DNA of 34,971 nucleotides from Lachnospiraceae bacterium TWA4 (GCA_000875945.1 JPZU01000001.1:1177574-1212544), one strand, 5' to 3'. Positions 15,675 to 24,346 are shown, counted from the first letter of the stretch. Notes: generated by a model not told the origin, from the sequence alone. Program-made: numbers and translations.

Positions 15675-17255
15675 ATGAATAAATTGCGAAATGATTTATT
15701 TTTTAAAAAGACAGTCATTATTAACTTAGTTCTCACAGGAACAATTATTCTGCTTGTCATGTCTTTTGCAATCTATAAAAGCATAAAAGTCACCGACACC
15801 AATATGACTTCTGCAATTTCTACAGTTTCAAATATCTTAGCTAATGAAAATGATATAAAAAAGTCTTTAATTCAAGGACATATGGATGAAAATATCAAAA
15901 AATATTTGAATGAATTGATACAAACAACTGAATACATTGACATCATTACAATCGCCGATACAAATTCCATTCGTATCTATCACAAAGATACCGAGCAAAT
16001 TGGAAAGAAATTTCAAGGAAATGATGAACATTTATTCAATGATACAACAACTTCCTATGTCACAACTGGGGAAGGATCTCTTGGGAAACAACGCAGAGCT
16101 TTTACTCAAATTTTCGACGAAGAAAACAATCCTATTGGCTTTGTCATGGTAAGTACTTTGACTAGTCATATTTCCAATGAATACCAATTAATTGTATTAA
16201 ATCTCATTCCCCTATTCACATTATTAGTTGTTATTGCCATTGGCTTAGCCATCTTTGCTGCCTATGATGTACGCAAATCACTTTTGGGTCACAATCCATC
16301 AGAATTTGTTCGATTATTCATCCAACGAAATGAAATATTTGATGCCCTAGAAGAAGGAATTTTAGCAATTGACAAAAATCATCGAATTTTATTTGTGAAT
16401 CAAGCCGCTGAATCCATGTACCACAGATCTGCTAAAGACTTGCAAGGCTATTTAATTGAAGATGTCTTACCTGATTGTCAACTACAGCGAGTTTTAACTA
16501 CAAAAGAGGCTGAATACAATCGTGAAATGCAAATTTTTGATGAAACAATTTTGTGTGACCGTATTCCAATGACTGAAAAAGGCAAGATTTCTGGTGCTCT
16601 GTGTATTTATAGAAATAAAACCGAAATGACACAGATGGCTGAAGAACTGACAGGTGTTAATCACATCATAGAAGCACTTCGCTCAAATATGCATGAATTT
16701 AAAAATCACCTTCACATTATTCTTGGAATGTTACAGCTAGAGGAATATCAATTAGCCGAGCAATATATTAACGGTCTAGGTATGAATAGTATGATGATTT
16801 CTGCCGTTGTCAAATACATTGAAAATAAAACCTTAGCTGCTTTAATTTATGGAAAGATTGGTTTAGCAAGAGAAGCCGGAATTACTATGAGTGTGGATTC
16901 CAATAGTTACCTTCCTAGCCATAACCGATATCTTACAACAAATCAACTCGTAACGATTTTAGGAAATCTACTTCAGAATTCTATTGAAGCGACGAAGGGT
17001 AAAGACGGGGTAAAAGAAATTATTTTATTTATTACTTGTGACGAACAGCATTTAAAGATTGTAGTTGACGACAATGGCTGTGGAATCACTCAAGAGAATT
17101 TAGATCAAATTACCAAACGAGGATTTTCAACTAAGGGGGAAAATCGCGGAATTGGAATGAGTTTAATTCATGCGATTGTACAAGATTGTAACGGAATGAT
17201 GGTTATCGACAGTGAGCCTGGCGAGGGCACAAGCATCACTATCGAATTTCACTAA
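15675..17255 (+). CDS. CitA/DcuS/MalK-type sensor histidine kinase
   Basis: 526-residue membrane kinase. Membrane segment about 13-33, extracytoplasmic Cache/PASc sensor about 35-170 as in citrate/C4-dicarboxylate sensors, second membrane segment about 172-197, cytoplasmic PAS about 218-320. A SpoOB-type dimerisation helix carries the phosphorylated His340 (NMHEFKNHLHIILGML). The ATPase domain has the N box GNLLQNSIEA (430-439), DDNGCGI and GENRGIGMSL. Placed next to malate genes it most likely senses malate or a related dicarboxylate and controls the transporter, as MalK does in Bacillus subtilis. The cognate regulator is on the opposite strand, tail to tail, 15 bases away. Confidence 0.92.
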   Translation: MNKLRNDLFFKKTVIINLVLTGTIILLVMSFAIYKSIKVTDTNMTSAISTVSNILANENDIKKSLIQGHMDENIKKYLNELIQTTEYIDIITIADTNSIRIYHKDTEQIGKKFQGNDEHLFNDTTTSYVTTGEGSLGKQRRAFTQIFDEENNPIGFVMVSTLTSHISNEYQLIVLNLIPLFTLLVVIAIGLAIFAAYDVRKSLLGHNPSEFVRLFIQRNEIFDALEEGILAIDKNHRILFVNQAAESMYHRSAKDLQGYLIEDVLPDCQLQRVLTTKEAEYNREMQIFDETILCDRIPMTEKGKISGALCIYRNKTEMTQMAEELTGVNHIIEALRSNMHEFKNHLHIILGMLQLEEYQLAEQYINGLGMNSMMISAVVKYIENKTLAALIYGKIGLAREAGITMSVDSNSYLPSHNRYLTTNQLVTILGNLLQNSIEATKGKDGVKEIILFITCDEQHLKIVVDDNGCGITQENLDQITKRGFSTKGENRGIGMSLIHAIVQDCNGMMVIDSEPGEGTSITIEFH

Positions 17256-17270
17256 GAATCAATTAAAAAA

Positions 17271-17966
17271 TTAATCTTCTTTCCAATAATAAAGTATTCG
17301 CGGTCTTCCACCTGTATCATAATCCACTTGACTCGCAATAAAGTTTTGACTTTCTAAAAAATTTAAATACTTGCGAACAGTGATTCGTGAAAGTCCGATT
17401 GCTGCTCCAATGTTGGAGCTGGTGACGGGCTTTTGCTCGTTGTGAAGAAAATCTAGGACAAGTTCTAAGGTCTTTGGCTGAAGACCTTTTTCTAATTCCA
17501 AAGACTCAACAGAAAGTTTGGAAGACTTCTTTTTAGCTTGTAAAAGATTATCAATATCCTCTTGACAAAAGCTCGTATCTTCTTTCTTTTCTAACACTCG
17601 GTGGGTTTGAATGTATTTGGACAGTGCCGCTTGCAATCGCTCCGAATCAAACGGTTTTACTAAATAATCAATTATTCCTAATCGAATAGCTTGAGATACA
17701 CTCTTTGCATCATTGGCAGCTGTAATCATAATAACATCTACCGGTAAATTTAGATGTCGAATTTCTGTTAACACTTCTAAACCGTTCATCTTTGGCATAT
17801 AAACATCTAAAAATAATAAGTCTATAGTGTGCTCTTTTAAATAATCTAACGTATCTTTTCCATTAAAAAATGTTTTTACAACTTCTACTTTTGGATGTTT
17901 TTCTAACATCTTTTTATTGATTGCCATGACCATTGGGTCATCCTCTGTGATTACTACATGTATCAT
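17271..17966 (-). CDS. CitB/DcuR/MalR-type response regulator
   Basis: 231-residue regulator. Receiver domain about 1-120 with acidic pocket Glu8-Asp9-Asp10, phospho-acceptor Asp54 (LLFLDVYMP) and the VKPF lysine. The C-terminal helix-turn-helix about 160-231 (TSSNIGAAIGLSRITVRKYLNFLE) is the CitB/DcuR type. The start at 17966 has GGAG at good spacing; a start 12 codons upstream would run through that site. Its promoter overlaps the carD terminator. It is convergent with the kinase gene instead of co-transcribed, so the pair can be expressed independently. Confidence 0.92.
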   Translation of the reverse strand: MIHVVITEDDPMVMAINKKMLEKHPKVEVVKTFFNGKDTLDYLKEHTIDLLFLDVYMPKMNGLEVLTEIRHLNLPVDVIMITAANDAKSVSQAIRLGIIDYLVKPFDSERLQAALSKYIQTHRVLEKKEDTSFCQEDIDNLLQAKKKSSKLSVESLELEKGLQPKTLELVLDFLHNEQKPVTSSNIGAAIGLSRITVRKYLNFLESQNFIASQVDYDTGGRPRILYYWKED

Positions 17967-18008
17967 ACACACTTCTCCTCTTATTAATATTAACTCCCTC
18001 AATCAGTC

Positions 18009-18037
18009 ATTATAATCTATACATAAATAAAGGACAA
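18009..18037 (-). promoter_or_regulatory. Promoter of the response-regulator gene, overlapping the carD terminator
   Basis: Minus strand TTGTCC (18037-18032), 17 bases, TATAAT (18014-18009). The -35 lies in the 3' arm of the hairpin that ends carD. Confidence 0.6.
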
Positions 18038-18057
18038 GCTTTTATTTAACTTGTCCT
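18024..18057 (-). terminator. Terminator of the CarD-family gene
   Basis: Minus-strand stem AGGACAAG (18057-18050) with CTTGTCCT (18038-18031), loop of 11, followed by TTATTTAT. It lies about 12 bases after the stop of the carD-like gene. Confidence 0.75.
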
Positions 18058-18068
18058 ATTATATAAAT

Positions 18069-18560
18069 TTACTTATTTTCAATGTAACTTCGTACTTCAC
18101 TTGGTTTTTTATGAAGTACCATGGCAAATTCATCACATACCATCTGTTCTGCTTCCTGCATAAACTGCTTGTCTGATAAATTTAGTTTCTTCCCTTTTAA
18201 TAATAATTCTTGCTTGCGCGAATACAAGGTTCTTACTGTTCGAATGAGTAGTCTAGGCTCTCCACTATTAATTGCTTCTCGAAAAACATTCTTACGTTCA
18301 TGAGCATCATCTATCCACTGTCCATCATCGACTGACATCTCCCTTAATATCGTATGAATCTCATCTTCTGAGAGAATATTTCTCATCTTTCCTACTAACT
18401 TCTTGCTATCTGTCGGGATATAAATTGTTGACTTTTTTTTGATCAATTGGGTTTTAATACATAATATTTTTACTTCTTGTCCGAACTCTCGCTCTGTCAT
18501 ATCTTCAATCTTGCATACACCTGTGCCCTTATATAATATGAATTCACCTATCTTAAACAT
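18069..18560 (-). CDS. CarD-family transcriptional regulator
   Basis: 163 residues. The N-terminal part (about 1-60) is the CarD/TRCF RNA-polymerase-interacting Tudor-like domain: FKIGEFILYKGTGVCKIED and YIPTDSKKLVGKMR. The C-terminal part (about 65-163) is helical, as in CdnL/CarD proteins that contact promoter DNA at the -10 edge and steady the open complex. An in-frame ATG four codons upstream has the GGAGG ribosome site inside its second codon, so the ATG at 18560 is chosen. Single-gene unit with an extended -10 promoter. CarD proteins in Firmicutes are often paralogous; the target genes are not evident. Confidence 0.9.
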   Translation of the reverse strand: MFKIGEFILYKGTGVCKIEDMTEREFGQEVKILCIKTQLIKKKSTIYIPTDSKKLVGKMRNILSEDEIHTILREMSVDDGQWIDDAHERKNVFREAINSGEPRLLIRTVRTLYSRKQELLLKGKKLNLSDKQFMQEAEQMVCDEFAMVLHKKPSEVRSYIENK

Positions 18561-18615
18561 ATTTACCTCCATTTCTTTGAATATTCGATAGTTTCAGTCC
18601 GACAGATATATTTAA

Positions 18616-18645
18616 ATTATACCACGTTTTTCCAAAAAATGTCAG
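18616..18645 (-). promoter_or_regulatory. Extended -10 promoter of the CarD-family gene
   Basis: Minus strand CTGACA (18645-18640), 18 bases, TATAAT (18621-18616), with TG one base before the -10. Confidence 0.7.
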
Positions 18646-18683
18646 TAGAAATTTCGATATTTTATGTCAAATTTTGCACGTTT

Positions 18684-18700
18684 TGTAATATTTTTGTAAT
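18684..18700 (+). promoter_or_regulatory. WalR box upstream of the SleB-type hydrolase gene
   Basis: TGTAAT-N5-TGTAAT, a perfect match to the WalR (YycF) consensus TGTWAH-N5-TGTWAH, 17 bases before the -35. A degenerate third repeat (TGAAAA, 18706-18711) continues the 11-base period. The same arrangement precedes two other cell-wall genes near the window's end. Confidence 0.7.
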
Positions 18701-18717
18701 AACTTTGAAAAAAACTC

Positions 18718-18771
18718 TTTACAAATATTAAAAAGTATGTTATATTCTATTCAGCGTAACAAATTTGTAAC
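18718..18771 (+). promoter_or_regulatory. Promoter of the SleB-type hydrolase gene with a second WalR-like box
   Basis: TTTACA (18718-18723), 17 bases, TATATT (18741-18746). CGTAAC-N5-TGTAAC at 18755-18771 forms another WalR-like pair over the likely start of transcription, where binding could repress. The leader also holds the palindrome ACATTTTTAAAATGT near 18770. Confidence 0.65.
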
Positions 18772-18816
18772 ATTTTTAAAATGTTTTGTAATGATTTTTA
18801 AGGAGAATTTAATTTT

Positions 18817-19257
18817 ATGATGAATAAAAAACTATTAACCAGAATCGTAGCATGTTTACTTGCCATTTTATTATCGGCATCGATTTTATCAACTACAACT
18901 ACTACTCAAGTAGAAGCTGCTAGTTCTTATGAAGTAAAAATGCTTGCAGCTATTTGCTATTTAGAAGCAGGAACAAACTATAACAATTCACTCGCAGTAG
19001 CAAACGTTGTTTTAAATCGTGTAAAGAGCAAAAAATATCCAAACTCTATTAAAGGAGTTATTTACCAGAAAGGTCAGTTTACTCCAGCTAAGAGAATTAG
19101 TAAGATTATTAATAAGCCAAGAGCAAATTGTTTAAAAGCTGCTAAGGCTGCTCTTAAGGGAAAAAATAATATCGGAAAACGAGTAAGTTTCCGTGCTTAT
19201 CGTGGACAGAAAAAATATAAAAATGCTGTAGTAATTGGAGATAACATTTTCTTCTAG
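18817..19257 (+). CDS. Secreted SleB/CwlJ-type cell-wall hydrolase
   Basis: 146 residues: signal peptide about 1-35 (hydrophobic core ACLLAILLSASIL, cleavage likely after VEA), then a compact Hydrolase_2 (SleB/CwlJ) domain. The start of the domain, LAAICYLEAG, holds the catalytic Glu50, followed by AVANVVLNRVKSKKYPNSIKGVIYQ and GQFTP, all family hallmarks. The family cuts peptidoglycan as lytic transglycosylases or amidases, classically spore cortex at germination. Here the WalR-type boxes and sigma-A promoter suggest vegetative wall turnover instead. No separate wall-binding domain. The family may need muramic-lactam cortex; this variant's substrate is uncertain. Confidence 0.9.
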   Translation: MMNKKLLTRIVACLLAILLSASILSTTTTTQVEAASSYEVKMLAAICYLEAGTNYNNSLAVANVVLNRVKSKKYPNSIKGVIYQKGQFTPAKRISKIINKPRANCLKAAKAALKGKNNIGKRVSFRAYRGQKKYKNAVVIGDNIFF

Positions 19258-19276
19258 GATATACATACATGATAAA

Positions 19277-19306
19277 AGGGCATATCAATTTGATATGCCC
19301 TCTTTT
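19277..19306 (+). terminator. Terminator after the SleB-type hydrolase gene
   Basis: AGGGCATATCA (19277-19287) pairs with TGATATGCCCT (19291-19301), followed by CTTTTT. Because the facing gene ends nearby and AAAA precedes the stem, it may also serve the nucleoside operon on the other strand. Confidence 0.9.
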
Positions 19307-19347
19307 TGTATCCTCCAAATCATAAATTAGATACCAAATTCTCTAAT

Positions 19348-20328
19348 CTATCTCTCCTCTCTAAAGTAAGGAAGTCCTAGACTCTTAGGAGGCTGATTTT
19401 CTCTCTTATTTCGAATACTAGAAATAATAAGTACTAAAATCGTTACAAGATAAGGAAGCATCTTAAATCCTTCCTGCATGGATCTGCTAAGACCTGGAAT
19501 ATAAAGATATAAAATATATAATGCACCAAATAAGAATGAACCCCAAATGGCATTGACAGGTTTCCAAAGCGCAAAGATAACTAACGCAATGGCAAGCCAT
19601 CCTCTATCACCAAACCCATTATTGGTCCAAGTTCCCTCTAGATACTCCATAACAAAGTAAAGTCCACCAAGTCCTGCAATACCTCCACCAAGACAGGTTG
19701 CAAGATATTTATACTTTGTAACATTAATACCTGCTGCATCTGCAGTTGCCGGACTCTCTCCTACTGCACGAAGATGTAAACCTGCTCTTGTACGACCTAG
19801 GAAGAATGTACAATAAACAGCTAAAATGACTGCTAAGTAGGTTAAGAATCCATAAGAGAATAATAAATCACCAAGTACTGGAATCTCTGATAATACTGGA
19901 ATCTTTGTTGTAAAAGCCTTTCCTGTTGTTGCTACAGAAATCTGACCGACACCACCAGCAAGTTTTGAAGTAGAACCACCAAAGAAGTTACCAAATCCAA
20001 CGCCAAAGGTTGTAAGAGCAAGACCTACAACGTTTTGATTTGCACGAAGTGAAATCGTTAAAAAACTATAGATGAATGCACCAAATGATGCACATAAAAA
20101 TGCACACAAGAATGCAATAACAAGTCCAACAAATCCACTAGGATTAGAGGTTGAATTCTCATAAAAGAATGCACCCATAAGTCCTGCAATACCACCCATG
20201 TACATAATACCAGGAATACCTAAATTTAAGTTTCCTGATTTTTCTGTCACAATTTCTCCAGTTGCACCAAAGAGGATAGGAATTCCCTGTCCAATTGCTT
20301 TTTGTATAAATACTAATAAAACGTTCAT
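19348..20328 (-). CDS. Nucleoside ABC importer permease (NupQ/YufQ-like)
   Basis: 326-residue permease of the BPD_transp_2 family with about eight to ten membrane helices. It contains the family's GATGEIVTEKSGNLNLGIPG segment near the N-terminus and LRAVGESPATADAAGINV near residue 180. Together with the upstream permease, ATPase and BMP lipoprotein it forms a BmpA-type importer for purine or other nucleosides. Last gene of the operon, 14 bases after the preceding permease, with a TAGGAGGA ribosome site. Confidence 0.92.
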   Translation of the reverse strand: MNVLLVFIQKAIGQGIPILFGATGEIVTEKSGNLNLGIPGIMYMGGIAGLMGAFFYENSTSNPSGFVGLVIAFLCAFLCASFGAFIYSFLTISLRANQNVVGLALTTFGVGFGNFFGGSTSKLAGGVGQISVATTGKAFTTKIPVLSEIPVLGDLLFSYGFLTYLAVILAVYCTFFLGRTRAGLHLRAVGESPATADAAGINVTKYKYLATCLGGGIAGLGGLYFVMEYLEGTWTNNGFGDRGWLAIALVIFALWKPVNAIWGSFLFGALYILYLYIPGLSRSMQEGFKMLPYLVTILVLIISSIRNKRENQPPKSLGLPYFREER

Positions 20329-20342
20329 GACCTGTCCTCCTA

Positions 20343-21404
20343 CTACTTTTTATGGAATTCTAACTGATAGTTTACAAAGAACTCACTACCAATTAAAAAG
20401 AATAAAATAACACCTGTAATAATACTAGAAGCATCTTCATTTAAACCAAACTGAGTAGCAATCTGAATCGCTCCCTGCTGCATAAACACTAAAAGGAATG
20501 AAATAAGTATCATTGCACTTGTTTTAAATTTAGCCATCCATGCAACAATAATTGCTGTAAAACCTCTACCTCCAGCAGTTCCTGTTGAAATTGTATGGCT
20601 TGCTCCACAAACTGTTACAGCACCTGCAATTCCACAAATTGCTCCCGAAATCGCCATTGTACGAATAATAACCTTTTTAACATTAATTCCTGCATACTTT
20701 GCAGTATTTTCACTCTCACCAACAATTGAAATTTCATAACCATGTTTGCTATAGCGAAGATAAACGAACATTCCAAATGTAATAATTGCTACGACTATTA
20801 CATTTAATGCATATTTATTGCCAAAGACTGCTGGAAACCACCCAGCTTTTGTGGATGAATTAATAATTCCAACGGTATTAGAACCTGTAGGATTTTCCCA
20901 AAATACAATACAAACCGTTACAATCTGCATGGCTACATAGTTAAGCATTAACGTAAATAAGGTTTCATTGGTATTTAACTGAGCTTTAAATACTGCTGGA
21001 ATAATTCCCCAAATGACACCTGCAAGTGCAGAAGCTACTAAAATAATCAGTAATAATGCCCAATTTGGAAAACTGTTTGCATAAATCATTAACGCAGAAG
21101 CTGCTGTAGCTCCCATTAAAATCTGTCCTTCTGCTCCAATGTTCCAGAATTTCATCTTAAATGCTGGAGTTAAACCAACAGCGATTAACAATAACACCAC
21201 TGCTTCTCTGACCGTAGTCCAAAGTCTTCTTGAATTTCCAACAGCTCCATCAATAATTCCCGAATACACTTCTAACGGATTTTGATGAACTAAACCTACT
21301 ATAATTAATGCACATACAATTAACGATAAAATAATTGCAATTAGACGAATTCCCCATGCTTTTACAGGAGAAATTTCATCTCTTTTTTTCATACGAATTT
21401 GCAT
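20343..21404 (-). CDS. Nucleoside ABC importer permease (NupP/YufP-like)
   Basis: 353-residue permease of the same family as its downstream neighbour. It has a cytoplasmic N-terminus, about ten membrane helices, the FKMKFWNIGAEGQILMGA segment near residue 82 and IVGESENTAKYAGINVKKV near residue 228. The ATPase gene ends 15 bases upstream. The pair forms a heterodimeric channel in the cytoplasmic membrane. AAGGAGAG precedes the ATG. Confidence 0.92.
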   Translation of the reverse strand: MQIRMKKRDEISPVKAWGIRLIAIILSLIVCALIIVGLVHQNPLEVYSGIIDGAVGNSRRLWTTVREAVVLLLIAVGLTPAFKMKFWNIGAEGQILMGATAASALMIYANSFPNWALLLIILVASALAGVIWGIIPAVFKAQLNTNETLFTLMLNYVAMQIVTVCIVFWENPTGSNTVGIINSSTKAGWFPAVFGNKYALNVIVVAIITFGMFVYLRYSKHGYEISIVGESENTAKYAGINVKKVIIRTMAISGAICGIAGAVTVCGASHTISTGTAGGRGFTAIIVAWMAKFKTSAMILISFLLVFMQQGAIQIATQFGLNEDASSIITGVILFFLIGSEFFVNYQLEFHKK

Positions 21405-21419
21405 AATAAACTCTCCTTT

Positions 21420-22940
21420 TTATGAATGACTGGTCATTAACACACCAATTTCTTCTTTTGTACTTGTTCTAGCATCGACAATTCCACTAACTTTACCATT
21501 ACATAAAACCATAATCTTATCGCAAAGTTCTAAGAGCATATCTAAGTCTTCACCAACACAAATGACAGCTACACCCTTTTGCTTTTGCTCATTTAACAAA
21601 TTATAAATGGTATATGATGAGTTAATATCCAATCCTCGAACCGGATAAGCAACCATTAATACGATTGGATTTGAAGCAATTTCTCGTCCAACCAATACCT
21701 TTTGTACATTACCACCTGATAAACGTCCAACAGGAGTGCTAACCCCAGGCGTTACAACTTGAAGTTTTTTAATAATGCTTTGTGCTAATTTCTTAGGTGA
21801 TTTTCTGTCTACTAGGAATGATTTACCATTTTGATACCCACGAATCATCATATTGTCTGTCATATCCATAGCACCTACAAGTCCCATACCTAATCGGTCT
21901 TCTGGTACAAATGCCATATGAATTCCAAGATCACGAATATCTGCTGCCTTCATAGATGATAACACCTGTTCACCACCTTCTGGTGGATAATAAGAGATTT
22001 TACCTTCTTCAATTGACTGAAGACCAGCAATTGCTTCTAATAATTCCTTTTGTCCATTTCCTGCAATTCCAGCTACACCCAAAATTTCACCACTTTTTGC
22101 TGTGAATGAAATATGGTCAACCACTGAAATTCCTTCTTCATTTTTACAAACAAGATCATGAACTGTAATTCGGTCAATTGGATTTACAGGATCTGCTCGG
22201 TCAATATTTAAGCTAACCTTTTCTCCAACCATCATTTCAGTTAACGATTCAACTGTTGCATCTTTCGTTTCTACAGTTCCAATATATTTACCTTTACGAA
22301 GTACAGATACTCGGTCAGATAATTCTAATACTTCGTTTAATTTATGAGTGATAATGATAATTGACTTACCAGCAGCCTTCATGTTTCTGAGTACCTGGAA
22401 TAATTTTTCAGTTTCCTGTGGTGTTAAAACTGCTGTAGGCTCATCTAAAATAAGGATATTTGCTCCTTTATATAAAACCTTAATGATTTCTACGGTTTGT
22501 TTTTGAGATACTGACATATCATAAATCTTCTGAGAAGGATTTAACTCAAATCCGTATTGGTCAATTAAAGTAGTTAATTCTTTTTCAATCTCTGAAATTT
22601 TTAAAAGATTTTTTCCCTTCAACCCTAAAATAATATTTTCTGTTGCTGTTAAAACATCGACTAATTTAAAATGCTGATGCACCATTCCAATTCCAAGTGC
22701 AAATGAATCTTTTGGAGATGATATTGTTACTTCTTTTCCATTCACAAAAATTTGACCCTCATCAGGAAAATAAATTCCAGAAAGCATATTCATAAGGGTC
22801 GTTTTACCACTTCCATTTTCTCCTAAAATTGAAAGAATTTCTCCTTTTCGCACGGTTAAATTGACATCAGAGTTTGCAATTACTTTTGTACCAAATCGCT
22901 TGGTAATATGTTTTAGTTCAATTGCATTTTGTACATCCAC
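21420..22940 (-). CDS. Nucleoside ABC importer ATPase, two ABC domains (NupO/YufO-like)
   Basis: 506 residues with two ABC cassettes in tandem, as in ribose/nucleoside importers. First cassette: Walker A GENGSGKTT near residue 36, Walker B ILILDEPTAVLT near 164. Second cassette: degenerate Walker A GIAGNGQKE near 293 and signature LSGGNVQKVLVGRE near 410; after it, YPVRGLDINS replaces the more usual QPTRGLDVG. Such asymmetry is normal for the family. The start codon is GTG with GGGAG seven bases before it; no in-frame ATG is available nearby. A MITE-like hairpin lies between this gene and the upstream lipoprotein gene. Confidence 0.92.
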   Translation of the reverse strand: MDVQNAIELKHITKRFGTKVIANSDVNLTVRKGEILSILGENGSGKTTLMNMLSGIYFPDEGQIFVNGKEVTISSPKDSFALGIGMVHQHFKLVDVLTATENIILGLKGKNLLKISEIEKELTTLIDQYGFELNPSQKIYDMSVSQKQTVEIIKVLYKGANILILDEPTAVLTPQETEKLFQVLRNMKAAGKSIIIITHKLNEVLELSDRVSVLRKGKYIGTVETKDATVESLTEMMVGEKVSLNIDRADPVNPIDRITVHDLVCKNEEGISVVDHISFTAKSGEILGVAGIAGNGQKELLEAIAGLQSIEEGKISYYPPEGGEQVLSSMKAADIRDLGIHMAFVPEDRLGMGLVGAMDMTDNMMIRGYQNGKSFLVDRKSPKKLAQSIIKKLQVVTPGVSTPVGRLSGGNVQKVLVGREIASNPIVLMVAYPVRGLDINSSYTIYNLLNEQKQKGVAVICVGEDLDMLLELCDKIMVLCNGKVSGIVDARTSTKEEIGVLMTSHS

Positions 22941-22972
22941 TGTTTTTCTCCCTTCATTAACAACGAAAAGAA

Positions 22973-23065
22973 GAGACCATTACAAAATAGGATTTTTTTA
23001 CTCCCTCAGTCAGCAAAGCTGACAGCTCCCTCAAGAGGGAGCCTATTGTAATTTGTAACAGTCCC
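22973..23065. mobile_element. Short MITE-like element inside the nucleoside-importer operon
   Basis: A 93-base relative of the element at 10265-10445. Its ends match as inverted repeats at 11 of 15 positions. It retains ACTCCCTCAGTC, the CAGCAAAGCTG hairpin and CTCCCTCAAGAGGGAG, but has lost the second half. It occupies most of the gap between the lipoprotein and ATPase genes. It lacks a T-run on the operon's strand, so it is a stable RNA hairpin rather than a full terminator. Confidence 0.75.
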
Positions 23066-23080
23066 TTCTTTACAATTTCT

Positions 23081-24346
23081 TTAATTAGTTGCTAGGTTTT
23101 TCTGTAATACCATCAATTCGAATTTCAAATGCTGGAGCAGATTTTTCTCTGATTCATGGAAATATCCATCTGAAACATAATCAGCAAATTTTGCAAAATC
23201 TCCACCTGCTTTAATAGCATCTTCTAATTTCTGTCCATTATTTACAGTAAATGTAGAAGTATCAAATACATGTAATTTTCCATCCATAATAGATTTCTTT
23301 ACTTCTTCTAATTTAGCAGCTGTTCCTTCTACAGCAACTTTTTCATTTAACTCAGTAAGAGCTACAGAACCATCACCAAATCCTTTACACCAATCAGTGT
23401 CAATGGCTGTTCCATCAATTACACTCTGAACGGCATAAGTATAGTAATGAGACCAGTCGTTAGTTGGAGAAGTAATAGATGTATTTGGAGCTACAGCATT
23501 CATAGATACGTTATAGCCTACATTTGGAACACCTAAAGCTTCACAAGCTGTAGGAGCACCTGTAGTATCTGCATGCTGGCTAATTAATACACATTTATCT
23601 GCTACTAATGCTTCTGCAGTTTCTTTTTCAAGAGTGATATCAGCCCAACTATTGGTATACTGTACTTCCATAGTTGCTGATTCGCAGATACTCTTAGCAC
23701 CTAAATAGAAAGCAGTGTAACCACTAACTACTTCTGCGTAAGGATAAGCACCTACATAACCAATTTTAGCTTCTTCTGCTTTAATAGTTCCTTTATCAAT
23801 CATCTCATTAAGCTTCATACCTGCAGCTACACCTGCTACATAACGAGCTTCATAGATATTTGTAAAATAGTTGTGCATATTAGCAAGTCCACTATCTGCT
23901 GCCTGATAACCAGTTGCATGACAGAACTGAATATCTGGATATTCCTTTGCTACTTCCATAACAAATGACTCATGACCAAAACTTGTTGCAAAAATAATAT
24001 TACATCCTGATTCTGCAAGATCTTCTGCTGCATCACGACACTGCTCAGTTTCTCCGATTAAAGTTTTTTCAATAACCTGATCATCAGATAAACCAAGAGC
24101 TTTTTGCATTTCGTCAATGCCCTTCATGTGAGATTCAGTATATCCTTCATTTTCATCACCGATGTAAATAACACCGACTTTCACATCACTTGCTGATTTT
24201 GCAGCACCTGTTGTTGCAGCTGCCTGAGAACCATTTTCTGCAGCCTTTGTGGTTTTTGCTTCATTGTTACCACCGTTACTTGAACAACCTGCCACCAAGG
24301 TTGCACACATTGTTGCAGCTAATGCTACACTTAATAATTTTTTCAT
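23081..24346 (-). CDS. BMP-family nucleoside-binding lipoprotein, probable frameshift at the C-terminus
   Basis: 421-residue substrate-binding lipoprotein of a nucleoside importer. The signal peptide ends LVAGC with lipidated Cys21, followed by a low-complexity Ala/Thr/Lys linker to about residue 52. The BMP fold begins VKVGVIYIGDENEGYTESHMKG and includes IIFATSFGHESF. After GYFHESEK the read frame gives an atypical tail. In the -1 frame from the A5 run at 23146-23142 the sequence reads SAPAFEIRIDGITEKPSN and stops at 23085, which is the family's usual ending. One A is probably missing (real or technical), or the frame is shifted in translation. First gene of the operon; well-spaced GGGAGG ribosome site. 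Confidence 0.88.
   Translation of the reverse strand: MKKLLSVALAATMCATLVAGCSSNGGNNEAKTTKAAENGSQAAATTGAAKSASDVKVGVIYIGDENEGYTESHMKGIDEMQKALGLSDDQVIEKTLIGETEQCRDAAEDLAESGCNIIFATSFGHESFVMEVAKEYPDIQFCHATGYQAADSGLANMHNYFTNIYEARYVAGVAAGMKLNEMIDKGTIKAEEAKIGYVGAYPYAEVVSGYTAFYLGAKSICESATMEVQYTNSWADITLEKETAEALVADKCVLISQHADTTGAPTACEALGVPNVGYNVSMNAVAPNTSITSPTNDWSHYYTYAVQSVIDGTAIDTDWCKGFGDGSVALTELNEKVAVEGTAAKLEEVKKSIMDGKLHVFDTSTFTVNNGQKLEDAIKAGGDFAKFADYVSDGYFHESEKNLLQHLKFELMVLQKNLATN

Noticed and set aside
22973-23065. Intrinsic terminator ending the lipoprotein transcript
   Set aside because: On the minus strand the hairpin is followed by AGTAAAAAAATCC, not by a T-run, so it is better read as a repeat-derived RNA hairpin.
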